Shown: in pieces, positions 31,904 through 40,390 of the stretch | How positions within the stretch are numbered: position 1 is the stretch's first letter | Layout of the letters: every line of letters starts with the position of its first letter | NCBI GenBank assembly: GCA_934667175.1 | Contig: CAKULN010000003.1 | Span: 1-64,000 of the forward strand | Length of the DNA stretch: 64,000 nt | Direction of reading: 5' to 3' | Source of the DNA: an uncultured Bacteroidales bacterium | GTDB lineage: Bacteria > Bacteroidota > Bacteroidia > Bacteroidales > UBA932 | The notes under the pieces: model-generated | Seen by the model: the letters and a program-made list of their open reading frames with translations, nothing else | The model's database searches: none | Told to the model about the DNA's origin: nothing | Program-made: the position numbers and the translations under genes

Positions 31904-34351
31904 TCAACGGATCCGCAGCCGAAAACCGTTTCTGACCGGCTTACGGGACATCACGAAATGCAGTTTAGCTCCGTCCTTGATGTCGGAATAACGGATGACG
32001 GGAGTGTCGAGGCGCTTGCCGTTGAGGTAGGCGGCCTTCACATAGACAGCATCTTTGCTCCAGCCTTCCGTGGTCATCTCCAGCGTGCCTCCGTCCGAAA
32101 GTTTGACTTTCAGTCCCTTGACGCACGGAGAGCCGATGTAATATTCATCAGACCCCGGGCAGAACGGGTAGAATCCAAGGCAATTGAATATGTACCAGGC
32201 GGACATCTGGCCGCAGTCGTCGTTGCCGCTCAGCGAGCCCGGCTCGTTGCCGTAGAAGTTGTCGGCCACGTAACGTACCCATTTCTGGCACTTCCATGGC
32301 TGGCCGAACCAGTCGTAGAGGTAGGTGACGTGGTGGCAAGGCTCGTTGCCGTGCCAGTAGCCACCGATGCGTCCCCAGATGTCGTGCGCTCCGGGAATAT
32401 CCTCGGGCAGTTCGATGGTGAAGAGGCTGTCCAGACGGTTCAGAAGCAGATCCCTGCCCGCCCTCTCGACATAGCCTCCGAAATCGTGCGGCACCGTCCA
32501 CGTGTACTGCATCGTGAATCCTTCAGTGATGTCACCCCAGCCGTGGACAGAGTTCGGCCCCTGATAGGCGATCGGGGCGAACGGATCGCGCCAGTTGCCC
32601 TTGGAGTCCTTTCCGCGCATGTAACCGGTCTCCGGATCGATGAGATTCCGGTAGTTCATCGAGCGGTTCAGGAAGAACTCGTAGTCCTCCTCGTGGCCGA
32701 GAAGCTTGGCCGCCTGAGCTATGCACCAATCGTCGTAGGCATATTCAAGAGTCTTTGAGACAGATTCCTTTTCCTTGTCGAACGGCACGTAGCCGAGGGC
32801 GGTATATTCAGGGATGCAGTCGTAGTGGGGGTTCGTGGCGGTGGTCTTCATCGCTTGGAACGCTCGCTCGTAGTCGAAGCCCTGCACGCCCTTGAGCATC
32901 ATGTCGGCCAGCACCGCGCAGGCGTGGTAGCCGATCATGCACCAGGTCTCGCCACCGTAAAACGACCAGATCGGAAGCATCTTCTCCGTGCTCTTATCAA
33001 AATGCGCGAGCATCGAGTTGGCGATGTCGGCTTGAAGCGGCTTGTTGACAAGGTTGAGGAGCGGGTGGAAAGCTCTGTAAGTGTCCCAAAGTGAGAACGT
33101 CGTGACGTTTGTGAAGCCATCGGCCTTCCCGATCGACCCATCGTGCTCGCGGAAACGTCCGTCAGCGTCCTCGAAGAGGAACGGATGCAGGGCAGTGCGA
33201 TAGACACTTGTGTAGAAAGTCTCCCTCAGAACCTTGTCATCGGAGTCCAATTCGTACTTGCCGAGTTCCTTTTCCCAAAGATCCTCGGCCTCGGTTCTCA
33301 CAGTGGCGAAGTCCTTGCCATCCAGTTCCTTAAGGTTGTTCAGAGCACCGTCAGTCCCGACAGCGGACACAGCGACATTCACGAATATGCTCTCGTCCTC
33401 TCCGGTCTTGAACCTCGCTACGGCATTCAGTTTCTGTCCCCATGCCTCAAGCGAGCTGCGGAAACGCTTGGTGTTGTAGATGACAGGCTCCCCGTTCTGG
33501 AATATGTTGAACTCCTCGATCGGCCTTGAAAATCTGGCTACGAAATAGACGTAACGTCCAGGGTTCCATCCGTTCACGATCTTGCTTCCGATGATCGTGC
33601 GCTCGTCCAGTTGACGAACCGTTGACCAGAGGCAATCCCATTTGAGGGTGTGGTCGAGGTCGATCATCACGAAAGAACTGTCTGACTGCGGGAATGTGAA
33701 CTTGAATATTCCGCTCCGCTGGGCGGCGGTCATTTCGGCCTTGACCCCGTAGTCCTTAAGGATGACTCCGTAGTAGCCCGGCTTGCCCCATTCCTGAGAG
33801 TGGTCGTACTTGGACGGTTCCATTTTGGATCCGGTTCCCGGCAGGAAAAGGAAGTCTCCCATGTCAGGGATCCCCGTTCCACTGAGATGCGTCAGACTGA
33901 AGCCTTGGATGAACGGCTTGGAGTACTTGTACCCCGCAGCGCAGTCATAGTCCTTGTCGTCACAGTCCGGACTGATCTGAATTCCCCCGAACGGCACCTG
34001 AGGCCCCGGATACACGTTTCCGAACCCGTCAGTTCCCACGAAGACGTTCACGTCATCGATAAGCCGTCCTTTGCAGGATGATTTTTGTCGGACCACGATT
34101 GGTGAGCCGTACCGAACCTCGGTTGGTGAGCTTTGTCGAACCACGGTTGGTGAGCTTTGCCGAACCACGGTCCCTTCGACAAGCTCAGGGACCGAGCTGG
34201 AGCTCATAGCACACAGTAAACTGATTCCTTCGGCAGGCTCAGTGACCTCCCTACCGCGGTCGCTGAGCTTGTCGAAGCGCCCGCCTGCGACACTTAATCC
34301 CGAAAACCCGCACAGCACCGCCATGCACAATAACATTCTACGGATATACAT
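31904..34351 (-). CDS. GH92 alpha-mannosidase-like hydrolase, secreted
   Basis: About 815 residues from ATG 34351; ATGs at 34336 and 34324 are also possible. A signal peptide (LCMAVLCGFSGLSVAGG) is followed by about 70 residues translated from dispersed repeats and a 24-base tandem repeat. The enzyme then begins (IDDVNVFVGTDGFGNVYPGP). GH92 markers: FSLTHLSGTGIPDMGD, GNEPCHHVTYLYDWFGQPWK (general acid Glu), and GNDDCGQMSAWYIFNCLGFY (general base Asp pair). GH92 enzymes are calcium-dependent exo-mannosidases that invert configuration. The linkage cleaved cannot be told here. Apparently a single-gene transcript; the gene downstream, beyond 175 bases, is the housekeeping xth. Confidence 0.9.
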   Translation of the reverse strand: MYIRRMLLCMAVLCGFSGLSVAGGRFDKLSDRGREVTEPAEGISLLCAMSSSSVPELVEGTVVRQSSPTVVRQSSPTEVRYGSPIVVRQKSSCKGRLIDDVNVFVGTDGFGNVYPGPQVPFGGIQISPDCDDKDYDCAAGYKYSKPFIQGFSLTHLSGTGIPDMGDFLFLPGTGSKMEPSKYDHSQEWGKPGYYGVILKDYGVKAEMTAAQRSGIFKFTFPQSDSSFVMIDLDHTLKWDCLWSTVRQLDERTIIGSKIVNGWNPGRYVYFVARFSRPIEEFNIFQNGEPVIYNTKRFRSSLEAWGQKLNAVARFKTGEDESIFVNVAVSAVGTDGALNNLKELDGKDFATVRTEAEDLWEKELGKYELDSDDKVLRETFYTSVYRTALHPFLFEDADGRFREHDGSIGKADGFTNVTTFSLWDTYRAFHPLLNLVNKPLQADIANSMLAHFDKSTEKMLPIWSFYGGETWCMIGYHACAVLADMMLKGVQGFDYERAFQAMKTTATNPHYDCIPEYTALGYVPFDKEKESVSKTLEYAYDDWCIAQAAKLLGHEEDYEFFLNRSMNYRNLIDPETGYMRGKDSKGNWRDPFAPIAYQGPNSVHGWGDITEGFTMQYTWTVPHDFGGYVERAGRDLLLNRLDSLFTIELPEDIPGAHDIWGRIGGYWHGNEPCHHVTYLYDWFGQPWKCQKWVRYVADNFYGNEPGSLSGNDDCGQMSAWYIFNCLGFYPFCPGSDEYYIGSPCVKGLKVKLSDGGTLEMTTEGWSKDAVYVKAAYLNGKRLDTPVIRYSDIKDGAKLHFVMSRKPVRNGFRLRIR
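34071..34285. repeat. Repeat-derived N-terminal linker in the GH92 gene, with 24-base tandem repeats
   Basis: From 34089 three 24-base units and a fourth partial one (CGAACCACGGTTGGTGAGCT plus four bases) encode the octapeptide SSPTVVRQ repeatedly. Dispersed hairpin units flank them up to 34285 (GGTCGCTGAGCTTGTCGAAG). All remain in frame with the signal peptide and the catalytic domain. Confidence 0.88.
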
Positions 34352-34491
34352 GATAAATCATCAATTTCAATTCGCAGGTAAAGATACCGAATATTTCCGT
34401 AAATCCGGCTCAAGAAGATGATGAAGAAGCTTTGGAGGAGGCTCTGCTCTGAACGAGCAAACGGCGCGATTGTTTCCCATGCGGCTGGCAA

Positions 34492-34800
34492 TCACATCAA
34501 TCGGTGTCCCTGCCTCGAAACGTTTTCTTGCGATTGAGAGTCTTGTCTCCTCGCGGTCTTGTCCTTGACGGCAAGTCCGGTCACCTTGAAAAGAAATATA
34601 TTGTCAAAGAACTGGTTCACCAGAAAGGTCTTTCCCACACTCCGTCTTCGATAGACGACCACAAACTCCGCCTTCCCGGAATCATGCTTACCGGCCATCT
34701 GATCCATTGTGCAGACCACGGGCACAGGAAGATGGGATGTAGAGGGCTGAGAGGCATATTGATGTGGCTGACCCACACTTTCGGATGTGGGGTTGAGCAC
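34492..34800 (-). pseudogene. Fragment of a P-loop ATPase gene
   Basis: The minus-strand frame contains EFVVVYRRRSVGKTFLVNQF then FDNIFLFKVTGLAVKD. It matches the opening of ATP-binding proteins of the AAA/DUF234 kind, which read roughly VYGRRRVGKTxLxxxFF and FxFxVTGLA. Only the P-loop and next strand remain; helicase-like or nuclease parts and the gene end are missing. Upstream residues (before about 34690) do not look like the family. A decayed copy next to a MITE (34868-34943), in a 730-base gap with no intact gene. Confidence 0.5.
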
Positions 34801-34867
34801 ATTGAGCAGCCTCTGAACATGCCCAGAAGCACATCTTCGTGCACGTGGTTTGTAAAAAGGTGACTGA

Positions 34868-34943
34868 GAAGCTGTTTTGAATTGTTTGAAATGTTCTTTG
34901 AGGTGAAAAAAAAAACTTCAAACAAACAATTCAAAACAGCTTC
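34868..34943. mobile_element. MITE-like element, 76 bases, TGA target duplication
   Basis: Ends GAAGCTGTTTTGAATTGTTT and AAACAATTCAAAACAGCTTC are inverted repeats. TGA flanks both sides (34865-34867, 34944-34946). The left 40 bases match those of the longer element at 54855-55091 with two differences. Only poly-A and short sequence lie between the arms, so it is an internally deleted copy. No transposase. Confidence 0.75.
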
Positions 34944-34992
34944 TGATATTTGCCTAAACACATACTTTGGGCTTGACCCGTTATTTTTAATG

Positions 34993-35006
34993 ATTACTTA
35001 AGTAAT
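34993..35006. promoter_or_regulatory. Perfect 14-base palindrome upstream of GH31 promoter
   Basis: ATTACTTAAGTAAT reads the same on both strands and lies 40 bases upstream of the -7 element TATCTTTG (35046-35053). A possible operator for the GH31 gene. Regulator unknown. Confidence 0.4.
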
Positions 35007-35045
35007 TATGCCAAAAATGAAAGGAAAGGCGAATGAAAAAACTTG

Positions 35046-35053
35046 TATCTTTG
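35046..35053 (+). promoter_or_regulatory. Promoter -7 element of GH31 gene
   Basis: TATCTTTG matches TAnnTTTG and lies 29 bases before the ATG at 35083. No TTTG is seen at the expected -33 position, so a regulator at the palindrome 34993-35006 may be needed. Confidence 0.5.
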
Positions 35054-35082
35054 CTTGAATATATTAAAACCACAAAAGACGA

Positions 35083-37464
35083 ATGAAGAAATTTCTGCTT
35101 GCCGTCGCCTGCTGCGCGATGACACTTCTCGCCCAGGCGAACCCTGCTCACAAAGTGAAGATCAATGATGGCCTTACGGTCAGCGTGGAGGCTTGTTCCG
35201 AAAGCATATTCAGGATCAAGGTGTCCCCGAGAAAGGATTTTTCCGAATCATTGATGGAGCGCTACGAACTCATCAAGACTGACTGGAGCGAGGTGAACAC
35301 CAGCGTCTCCGACAAGGGAGGGGTCTGGACTCTGAAGACTCCTGAATATTCATTGGCCATCAACAAGAAGAGCGGTGTGATGACCGTGAAGGACGCAAAG
35401 GGTGGAAGCGTGATCCGCGAGGTGAGGTTCCTGCCTGAGAAAGAGGGGCTTTGCGGTGAGATGAGGTCTTTCATCAACGAGAAATACGCCGACCTGAAAG
35501 TCGCCGACAACGGTGGCGGCATCATCGGGGACGACAATGGCAAATTCGGAGAAGTGGACAAGCACGAGATCCCGGCAGCCGACGCGGTGAGCATCCTCAG
35601 CATCAGCATGGAGAACGGAGAGCGGTTCTACGGCGGTGGAAGCACCAGCCGCGACCACATCCAGCACAGAGGCGAGTTCCTCAGGATGTGGACGACCTAC
35701 CAGCAGACGGAGATCCCGATGCCGTTCATGATGAGCTCGCGCGGTTGGGGAATCTACAACAACTCGACCCGCAAGAGCTTCTTCGACATCGGCAACCGTC
35801 AGAAGACCAAGTTCAACATAATCAACACCTTCGATGAGGCGGACTTCTACCTGATGATGGGCAAGGACATGCCTGCCATCCTTAATGAATATACCCTCAT
35901 CACGGGCCGCACCTACGTCCTGCCGAAATGGGCCTACGGACTCTGCTTCGGCCCGAACATGCGCGAGGAGCAGTTCGACATCCTGAACGACGCGGTGCAC
36001 TTCCGCCAGTTCGACGTGCCTTGTGATGTGTTCTGGCTTGAGCCTCAGTGGATGGAGAAGCGTTACGACTTCTCCACCAAGAAGAAATGGAACTACGACC
36101 GTTTCTCTCCGGAGCCTTACTGGATGCAGAACCAGTACCCTAAGACGATGCATAACCGTCTGTTCATCGGCAAGCTCCGTTCGATGGGCTTCCACCTCGG
36201 CCTCTGGCTTTGCGAGGAATATGACCTGAGCATCCAGGAGGAGGACATCATCGCCGAGCGCACAGGAGGAAAGCTTTCCGGCAAGGAGCACTGGATGGAT
36301 CACCTGACCGTGTTCATGGACCAAGGCGTGGAGGGATTCAAGCTGGATCCCGCCCGTACGATTGACAACCACACGACTTGGGAATATTACAACGGCCGCA
36401 CCGACAAGGAGATGCACAACCTTAACCAGGTTCTTCTCCCTAAGCAGATGCGTGAGCTTGGCCGCAAGTACAACGGCAAGCGCACCTGGCATCACTACTG
36501 CGGCGGATGGTCCGGCACACAGCACTGGACGGCTTCGACTTCCGGTGACAACGGTGGCGGAAAAACAGCCCTCTACGACCAGTTGAACCTCGGAATGAGC
36601 GGGTTCCTCAACACTTCGTGCGATGTGATGAGCGTGCCTCGCGAGCTTGAGATGCAGAGTCTCCACTTCGGTCTCTTTCTGCCTTGGGTCCAGATCAACA
36701 GCTGGTTCTCGATGATGCATCCGTTCTACTATGCGAAAGAAGAGCAGGACATCTACCGCTCTTACGTCAAGTTTAGATATTCATTGGCCCCTTACATCTA
36801 CTCGATGGCCCTTGAGGCGGCGCAGAACGGCATGCCGATCGTGCGTTCGATGCCGCTGTGCTTCCCGGACGACCGCAACTGCGACGACATGACCTACCAG
36901 TACATGTTCGGCGACAATTTCTGCGTTGGGATATTCACAAACGAGATTTATCTGCCTAAGGGGACTTGGACGGACGCCTGGAGCGGGGAGAAGGTTGTCA
37001 GCAAGGGGGAGACTTTCACCCGTGAATATCCTTCCGACCGCGCGGGGCTGCTATTCATCCGCGAGGGGGCGATCATTCCGACGCAGCCTGATGTTGAATA
37101 TCTTGGGGCGCGTCCGTTCGACCGCGTCATCCTGAAGGTCTATCCTCACGGGGACAGCGAGTACACGATGTTCGACGATGACGGGGAGACTTATGAATAT
37201 GAGAACGGGGGGATCGCTTCGACTTTGTTCGAGTCGCATGAGAAGAACGGTGGTGTCGAGGTTGTGGTGAATCCGGTTCAGGGGTCATTCAAGGGGATGC
37301 CTTCGGAGCGTGAATATTCATTCCGCATCCAGAGGGACGCTCGTCCTGGCTCGGTTTCGCTCAATGGCGCTGCGGTTCAGGATTGGACCTACGAGGACGG
37401 AATGGTTTGTCTGTCAGCGGGGAAGGTTGGCGTTGGCGAGAAGATTGTTGTCTCGGTAAGATAA
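35083..37464 (+). CDS. GH31 glycoside hydrolase, secreted
   Basis: 793 residues. Signal peptide cleaved after LLAQA. An N-terminal beta-sandwich (about 25-240) precedes the catalytic barrel, with WAYGLCFGPNMREEQFDILN, VFWLEPQWMEKRYDF and VEGFKLDPARTIDN, where Asp422 is the likely nucleophile and Asp489 (STSGDNG) the likely acid/base. The strand-8 region SWFSMMHPFYY and the C-terminal beta domains (LPKGTWTDAWSGEKV) are typical of GH31. Family members are alpha-glucosidases, alpha-xylosidases and alpha-galactosidases; the KLDPA nucleophile segment differs from the common WxDMNE form, so specificity stays open. The GH3 enzyme is next on the same strand after a 397-base gap. Confidence 0.88.
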   Translation: MKKFLLAVACCAMTLLAQANPAHKVKINDGLTVSVEACSESIFRIKVSPRKDFSESLMERYELIKTDWSEVNTSVSDKGGVWTLKTPEYSLAINKKSGVMTVKDAKGGSVIREVRFLPEKEGLCGEMRSFINEKYADLKVADNGGGIIGDDNGKFGEVDKHEIPAADAVSILSISMENGERFYGGGSTSRDHIQHRGEFLRMWTTYQQTEIPMPFMMSSRGWGIYNNSTRKSFFDIGNRQKTKFNIINTFDEADFYLMMGKDMPAILNEYTLITGRTYVLPKWAYGLCFGPNMREEQFDILNDAVHFRQFDVPCDVFWLEPQWMEKRYDFSTKKKWNYDRFSPEPYWMQNQYPKTMHNRLFIGKLRSMGFHLGLWLCEEYDLSIQEEDIIAERTGGKLSGKEHWMDHLTVFMDQGVEGFKLDPARTIDNHTTWEYYNGRTDKEMHNLNQVLLPKQMRELGRKYNGKRTWHHYCGGWSGTQHWTASTSGDNGGGKTALYDQLNLGMSGFLNTSCDVMSVPRELEMQSLHFGLFLPWVQINSWFSMMHPFYYAKEEQDIYRSYVKFRYSLAPYIYSMALEAAQNGMPIVRSMPLCFPDDRNCDDMTYQYMFGDNFCVGIFTNEIYLPKGTWTDAWSGEKVVSKGETFTREYPSDRAGLLFIREGAIIPTQPDVEYLGARPFDRVILKVYPHGDSEYTMFDDDGETYEYENGGIASTLFESHEKNGGVEVVVNPVQGSFKGMPSEREYSFRIQRDARPGSVSLNGAAVQDWTYEDGMVCLSAGKVGVGEKIVVSVR

Positions 37465-37472
37465 TTGGTTAG

Positions 37473-37562
37473 TTTTGCGGTGAGGCGCATACCTCCGAGG
37501 GACCTGCGCTTCGCGCCCTGTCCGGGTGAATGGTCCCTCGGGGGAAGTGCCTCTCCGCAAAA
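37473..37562 (+). terminator. Large interrupted hairpin after GH31 gene
   Basis: Left arm 37473-37504 (TTTTGCGGTGAGGC, then CTCCGAGGGACC) pairs with 37532-37562 (GGTCCCTCGGGGG, then GCCTCTCCGCAAAA) with a few mismatches. A small inner hairpin (GCGCTTCGCGC) lies at the tip. A-tract and T-tract ends allow action on both strands, but no long T run follows. Could be a terminator or a structured RNA. Confidence 0.5.
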
Positions 37563-37647
37563 GGGAACTTATTTATGAATATGATAGAGCCGCTTCGGGA
37601 AATATAATTTTAGGTAACACACACAACTGGTCGCTTCTATGCTTTGA

Positions 37648-37802
37648 CCCTTCGACAGGCTCAGGGTCCAGAACGCATCGGTCACTGAGCTTGTGGTTGC
37701 TGAGCTTGTCGAAGCATCGATGTGACCATAAGACAATAATTACGAAATATTTACTACGGTCACTGAACTTGTGGTTGCTGAGCTTGTCTAAGCATCGAAG
37801 AG
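37648..37802. repeat. Dispersed-repeat cluster between GH31 and GH3
   Basis: Units of GGTCACTGAGCTTGTGGTTG and GCTGAGCTTGTCGAAGCATC are repeated twice, about 100 bases apart (37680 and 37760), with an AT-rich stretch between. The first unit (CCCTTCGACAGGCTCAGGG) is a variant with CCC/GGG arms. Nothing else is visible in the 37465-37861 gap. Confidence 0.8.
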
Positions 37803-37861
37803 CCGAAAAGCCGAAACTCATAATCACAAAAATGACAGACAACTGAATAAGAATAGGATTT

Positions 37862-40129
37862 ATGAAAAGATTAGTAATAGCATTAGTTTTCGCCGGGATG
37901 ATTATGTCGTGTTCCACAAAGGATTGGCGGGACGCTTCGTTGCCTGCGGAGGAAAGGGCTCGGTTAATTCTGAAGGAGATGACCCTTGAGGAAAAGGTTG
38001 GGCAGATGTGTCAGTATGTGGCTCCGTGCTATGTGGAGCCGGGAAAGGGATCGTCTCGTAAGAACATCGATGCGACGGATGAGAATCTGGGAAACAAGAA
38101 TCTGTCGGACAAAGTACGCAGAGGAGAGGTCGGGGCGTTTCTGCATGTGATGACTTCCGACGAGGCGGTGGCGCTTCAGAAGATGGCACAGGAGAGCCGG
38201 CTGGGGATTCCGCTGCTGCTGGGAATCGACGCGATTCACGGTAACGCATTGGTTGAAGGCTGCACGGTCTATCCTACTAACATCAACATGGCCTCCACCT
38301 TCAATCCGGAGTTTATGGAGAGAATCGGAGAGGAAACAGCCCTTGAGATGCGCCAGAGAGGGGTATTCTGGACTTTCGGACCTAACCTTGACATCGCCCG
38401 GGACGCCCGTTGGGGACGCATGGGCGAGACTTTCGGAGAGGATGCCCTGCTGACCTCCGAGATGGGGAAATATGCCATCTGGGGATTTCAGGGACGTGAC
38501 GGGAAATATTCGGGAAACCATGTTGTGGCCTGCGCGAAGCACCTGATTGCCGGCGGTGAACCGTTCGGAGGGCTGAACGCGGCTCCGATGGACATCTCCG
38601 AGCGCAAGCTGCGTGAACTCTATCTGCCTCCGTTTGTGGCAGCGGTCCGTGACGCTAAAGTCGGCACGGTGATGGCGGCGCACAACGAGATCAACGGGAT
38701 TCCGTGTCACGGCAACAAATGGCTGCTCAATGACTTGCTACGTGACGAACTTGGATTCGACGGGTTCGTGGTCAGCGACTGGATGGACATCGAGAGACTT
38801 CACTCTATGCACCACTGGGTTCCGGATTCGACCGAGGCGTTCGTGGTCTCCGTCGAGTCGGGGATCGACATGCACATGCAGGGAGACAAATACTTCGAGG
38901 CGGTGGTCTCTGCCGTGAAATCCGGAAGGATTCCGCAATCCAGAATCGATCAGGCCGCCGGGAAGATTCTGGCCGTGAAATTCGCCCTTGGACTTTTCGA
39001 GAAACCGATTCCTGAGATTCCAGAAGTTCTGACAGGTGCCAAAGAACATCGTCAGACCGCCCTTGAGGCTGCCCGTCAGGGACTTGTGCTGTTAAAGAAT
39101 GACGGAACCCTTCCGATTAAAACTCCTCGAAGAGTCTTCGTTGTCGGACCTAATGCGGACAGCCAGACCATCCTCGGAGACTGGGCCGTTCCGCAGAAAG
39201 ACGAGGATGTCATCACAGTTCTGGACGGACTCAAAGCCACGATGCCGAACGTTTCTATTGACACATTATGCTTCGGGGGCAAGATTTCCAACGTCAATGC
39301 AAAGGGAATCCAGATAGCCAGGTTCAAGGCCTCCGCCGCCGATGTAAACATCGTTGTTGTCGGAGAGAACTCGCAGAGATATTCCGCTTTCGGCCGCACC
39401 TGCGGTGAGAACTGTGACAGGGACGACCTCAGCCTTCCGGGCATGCAGCAGCAGCTTCTTGAAGCCGTTGTGGCTTCCGGGAAGCCGACTGTCGTCGTTC
39501 TGATGAGTGGCAGGGCCCTCAGCATCGGTTGGGCTAAGGACAACGCCAATGCGATCCTTAACGTTTGGGAGCCGGGGCAGATGGGCGGTCAGGCAATCGC
39601 TGAGGTGCTGACTGGTCAGGTTAACCCTTCCGGGAAGCTGCCTGTGACCGTGCCACGCAATGTGGGGCAGGTCCAGACCGTCTACAACTACAAACATTCA
39701 CAGTACTCCCGCCTGTTTGCGACCAACGAGACAGGAGCCCTTTGGCCGTTCGGTTATGGGCTGAGCTACAGCACTTTTGAATATTCAGACGCATCTTTGT
39801 CAAAGTCAGAGATTGTTGCTTCCGAGTCATTGAAAGCCAGCGTGACCGTCACCAACAACGGCCCTTACGACGGCGATGAGGTGGTTCAACTCTATATTCG
39901 TGATGAATATGGTTCCGTGACCCGTCCTGTCAAGGAACTGAAGGCATTCCGCCGCATCAGCCTGAAGAACGGTGAAAGCGCCAAGGTCGAGTTCGACATC
40001 ACCCCTGAGATGCTCCAGTGCTGGGGCGCTTCCGAGAAGTGGACCGTCGAGCCGGGAGACTTCACAATTCTCCTCGGTTCCTCCTCCGCAGACTCCGATC
40101 TCACTCCCCTGCCACTGAAAGTCAAGTAA
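37862..40129 (+). CDS. bglX: GH3 beta-glucosidase-like lipoprotein
   Basis: 755 residues. Lipobox IMSC (about 13-16). The N-terminal barrel has MTLEEKVGQM, PLLLGIDAIHGNALVEGCTV, NLDIARDARWGRMGETFGED, KHLIAGGEP and FDGFVVSDWMDIERL, where Asp306 is the nucleophile. The alpha/beta sandwich carries NADSQTILGDWAVPQKDED and GENSQRYSAFGRT, and a fibronectin-III-like domain lies at about 660-745 (ELKAFRRISLKNGESAKVEF). This is the BglX-type layout: exo-beta-glucosidase or beta-xylosidase acting in periplasm or at the surface. Together with the GH31 enzyme it could trim xyloglucan-type or other mixed-linkage oligosaccharides. A terminator follows (40146). Confidence 0.9.
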   Translation: MKRLVIALVFAGMIMSCSTKDWRDASLPAEERARLILKEMTLEEKVGQMCQYVAPCYVEPGKGSSRKNIDATDENLGNKNLSDKVRRGEVGAFLHVMTSDEAVALQKMAQESRLGIPLLLGIDAIHGNALVEGCTVYPTNINMASTFNPEFMERIGEETALEMRQRGVFWTFGPNLDIARDARWGRMGETFGEDALLTSEMGKYAIWGFQGRDGKYSGNHVVACAKHLIAGGEPFGGLNAAPMDISERKLRELYLPPFVAAVRDAKVGTVMAAHNEINGIPCHGNKWLLNDLLRDELGFDGFVVSDWMDIERLHSMHHWVPDSTEAFVVSVESGIDMHMQGDKYFEAVVSAVKSGRIPQSRIDQAAGKILAVKFALGLFEKPIPEIPEVLTGAKEHRQTALEAARQGLVLLKNDGTLPIKTPRRVFVVGPNADSQTILGDWAVPQKDEDVITVLDGLKATMPNVSIDTLCFGGKISNVNAKGIQIARFKASAADVNIVVVGENSQRYSAFGRTCGENCDRDDLSLPGMQQQLLEAVVASGKPTVVVLMSGRALSIGWAKDNANAILNVWEPGQMGGQAIAEVLTGQVNPSGKLPVTVPRNVGQVQTVYNYKHSQYSRLFATNETGALWPFGYGLSYSTFEYSDASLSKSEIVASESLKASVTVTNNGPYDGDEVVQLYIRDEYGSVTRPVKELKAFRRISLKNGESAKVEFDITPEMLQCWGASEKWTVEPGDFTILLGSSSADSDLTPLPLKVK

Positions 40130-40145
40130 TCCGATAATAGATTTC

Positions 40146-40223
40146 GTCCGGTGAAACATCCTTTCACCGGACAAAATTGTTTTTTCACCCAGTTTGTCCG
40201 GCAGAACCCCTGTTCCGCTGGAC
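40146..40223 (+). terminator. Twin hairpin terminator after GH3 gene
   Basis: GTCCGGTGAAA (40146-40156) pairs perfectly with TTTCACCGGAC (40162-40172), followed by a T-run near 40181. A second hairpin of similar arms, GTCCGGCAGAAC with GTTCCGCTGGAC (40196-40223), follows and then AAAAGTTTT. The arms of the two are related, so the site was duplicated. Confidence 0.75.
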
Positions 40224-40262
40224 AAAAGTTTTCTTATGCCGTGAACTCCCGCCTAATCCGGC

Positions 40263-40328
40263 CACAAATCACCGAAAATTATTCCACAAATCACCGAAAA
40301 TTATTCCACAAATCACCGAATTTATCTC
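40263..40328. repeat. 22-base tandem repeat, three copies, upstream of ATPase gene
   Basis: CACAAATCACCGAAAATTAT plus TC occurs at 40263-40284 and 40285-40306, with a third, diverged copy (CACAAATCACCGAATTTATC) at 40307-40327. The array ends eight bases before the -33 element of the promoter of the ATPase gene, a typical place for a regulator-binding array. Confidence 0.88.
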
Positions 40329-40335
40329 ACAAACA

Positions 40336-40366
40336 TTTGATTTATCAGTTTTTAGTATTAGATTTG
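40336..40366 (+). promoter_or_regulatory. Promoter of DUF4143-type ATPase gene
   Basis: TTTG (40336-40339), 19 bases, TAGATTTG (40359-40366): full consensus. Transcription from about 40373 leaves an 18-base leader and decides the start codon at 40391 over the longer frame to 40151. Confidence 0.75.
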
Positions 40367-40390
40367 CACCGCTTTACAAATGCGCTCAGA

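Noticed and set aside
34617..34961. 114-codon frame opposite the MITE
   Set aside because: It reads through the MITE arm and the ATPase relic in another frame; no motif.
35350..36720. 456-codon antisense frame within GH31
   Set aside because: It mirrors the third-codon bias of the real gene, has no signal or motif, and the sense frame has all GH31 motifs.
40151..40390. N-terminal extension of the DUF4143-type ATPase to 40151
   Set aside because: The extension runs through a terminator and the 22-base repeats, and the promoter lies within it at 40336-40366.
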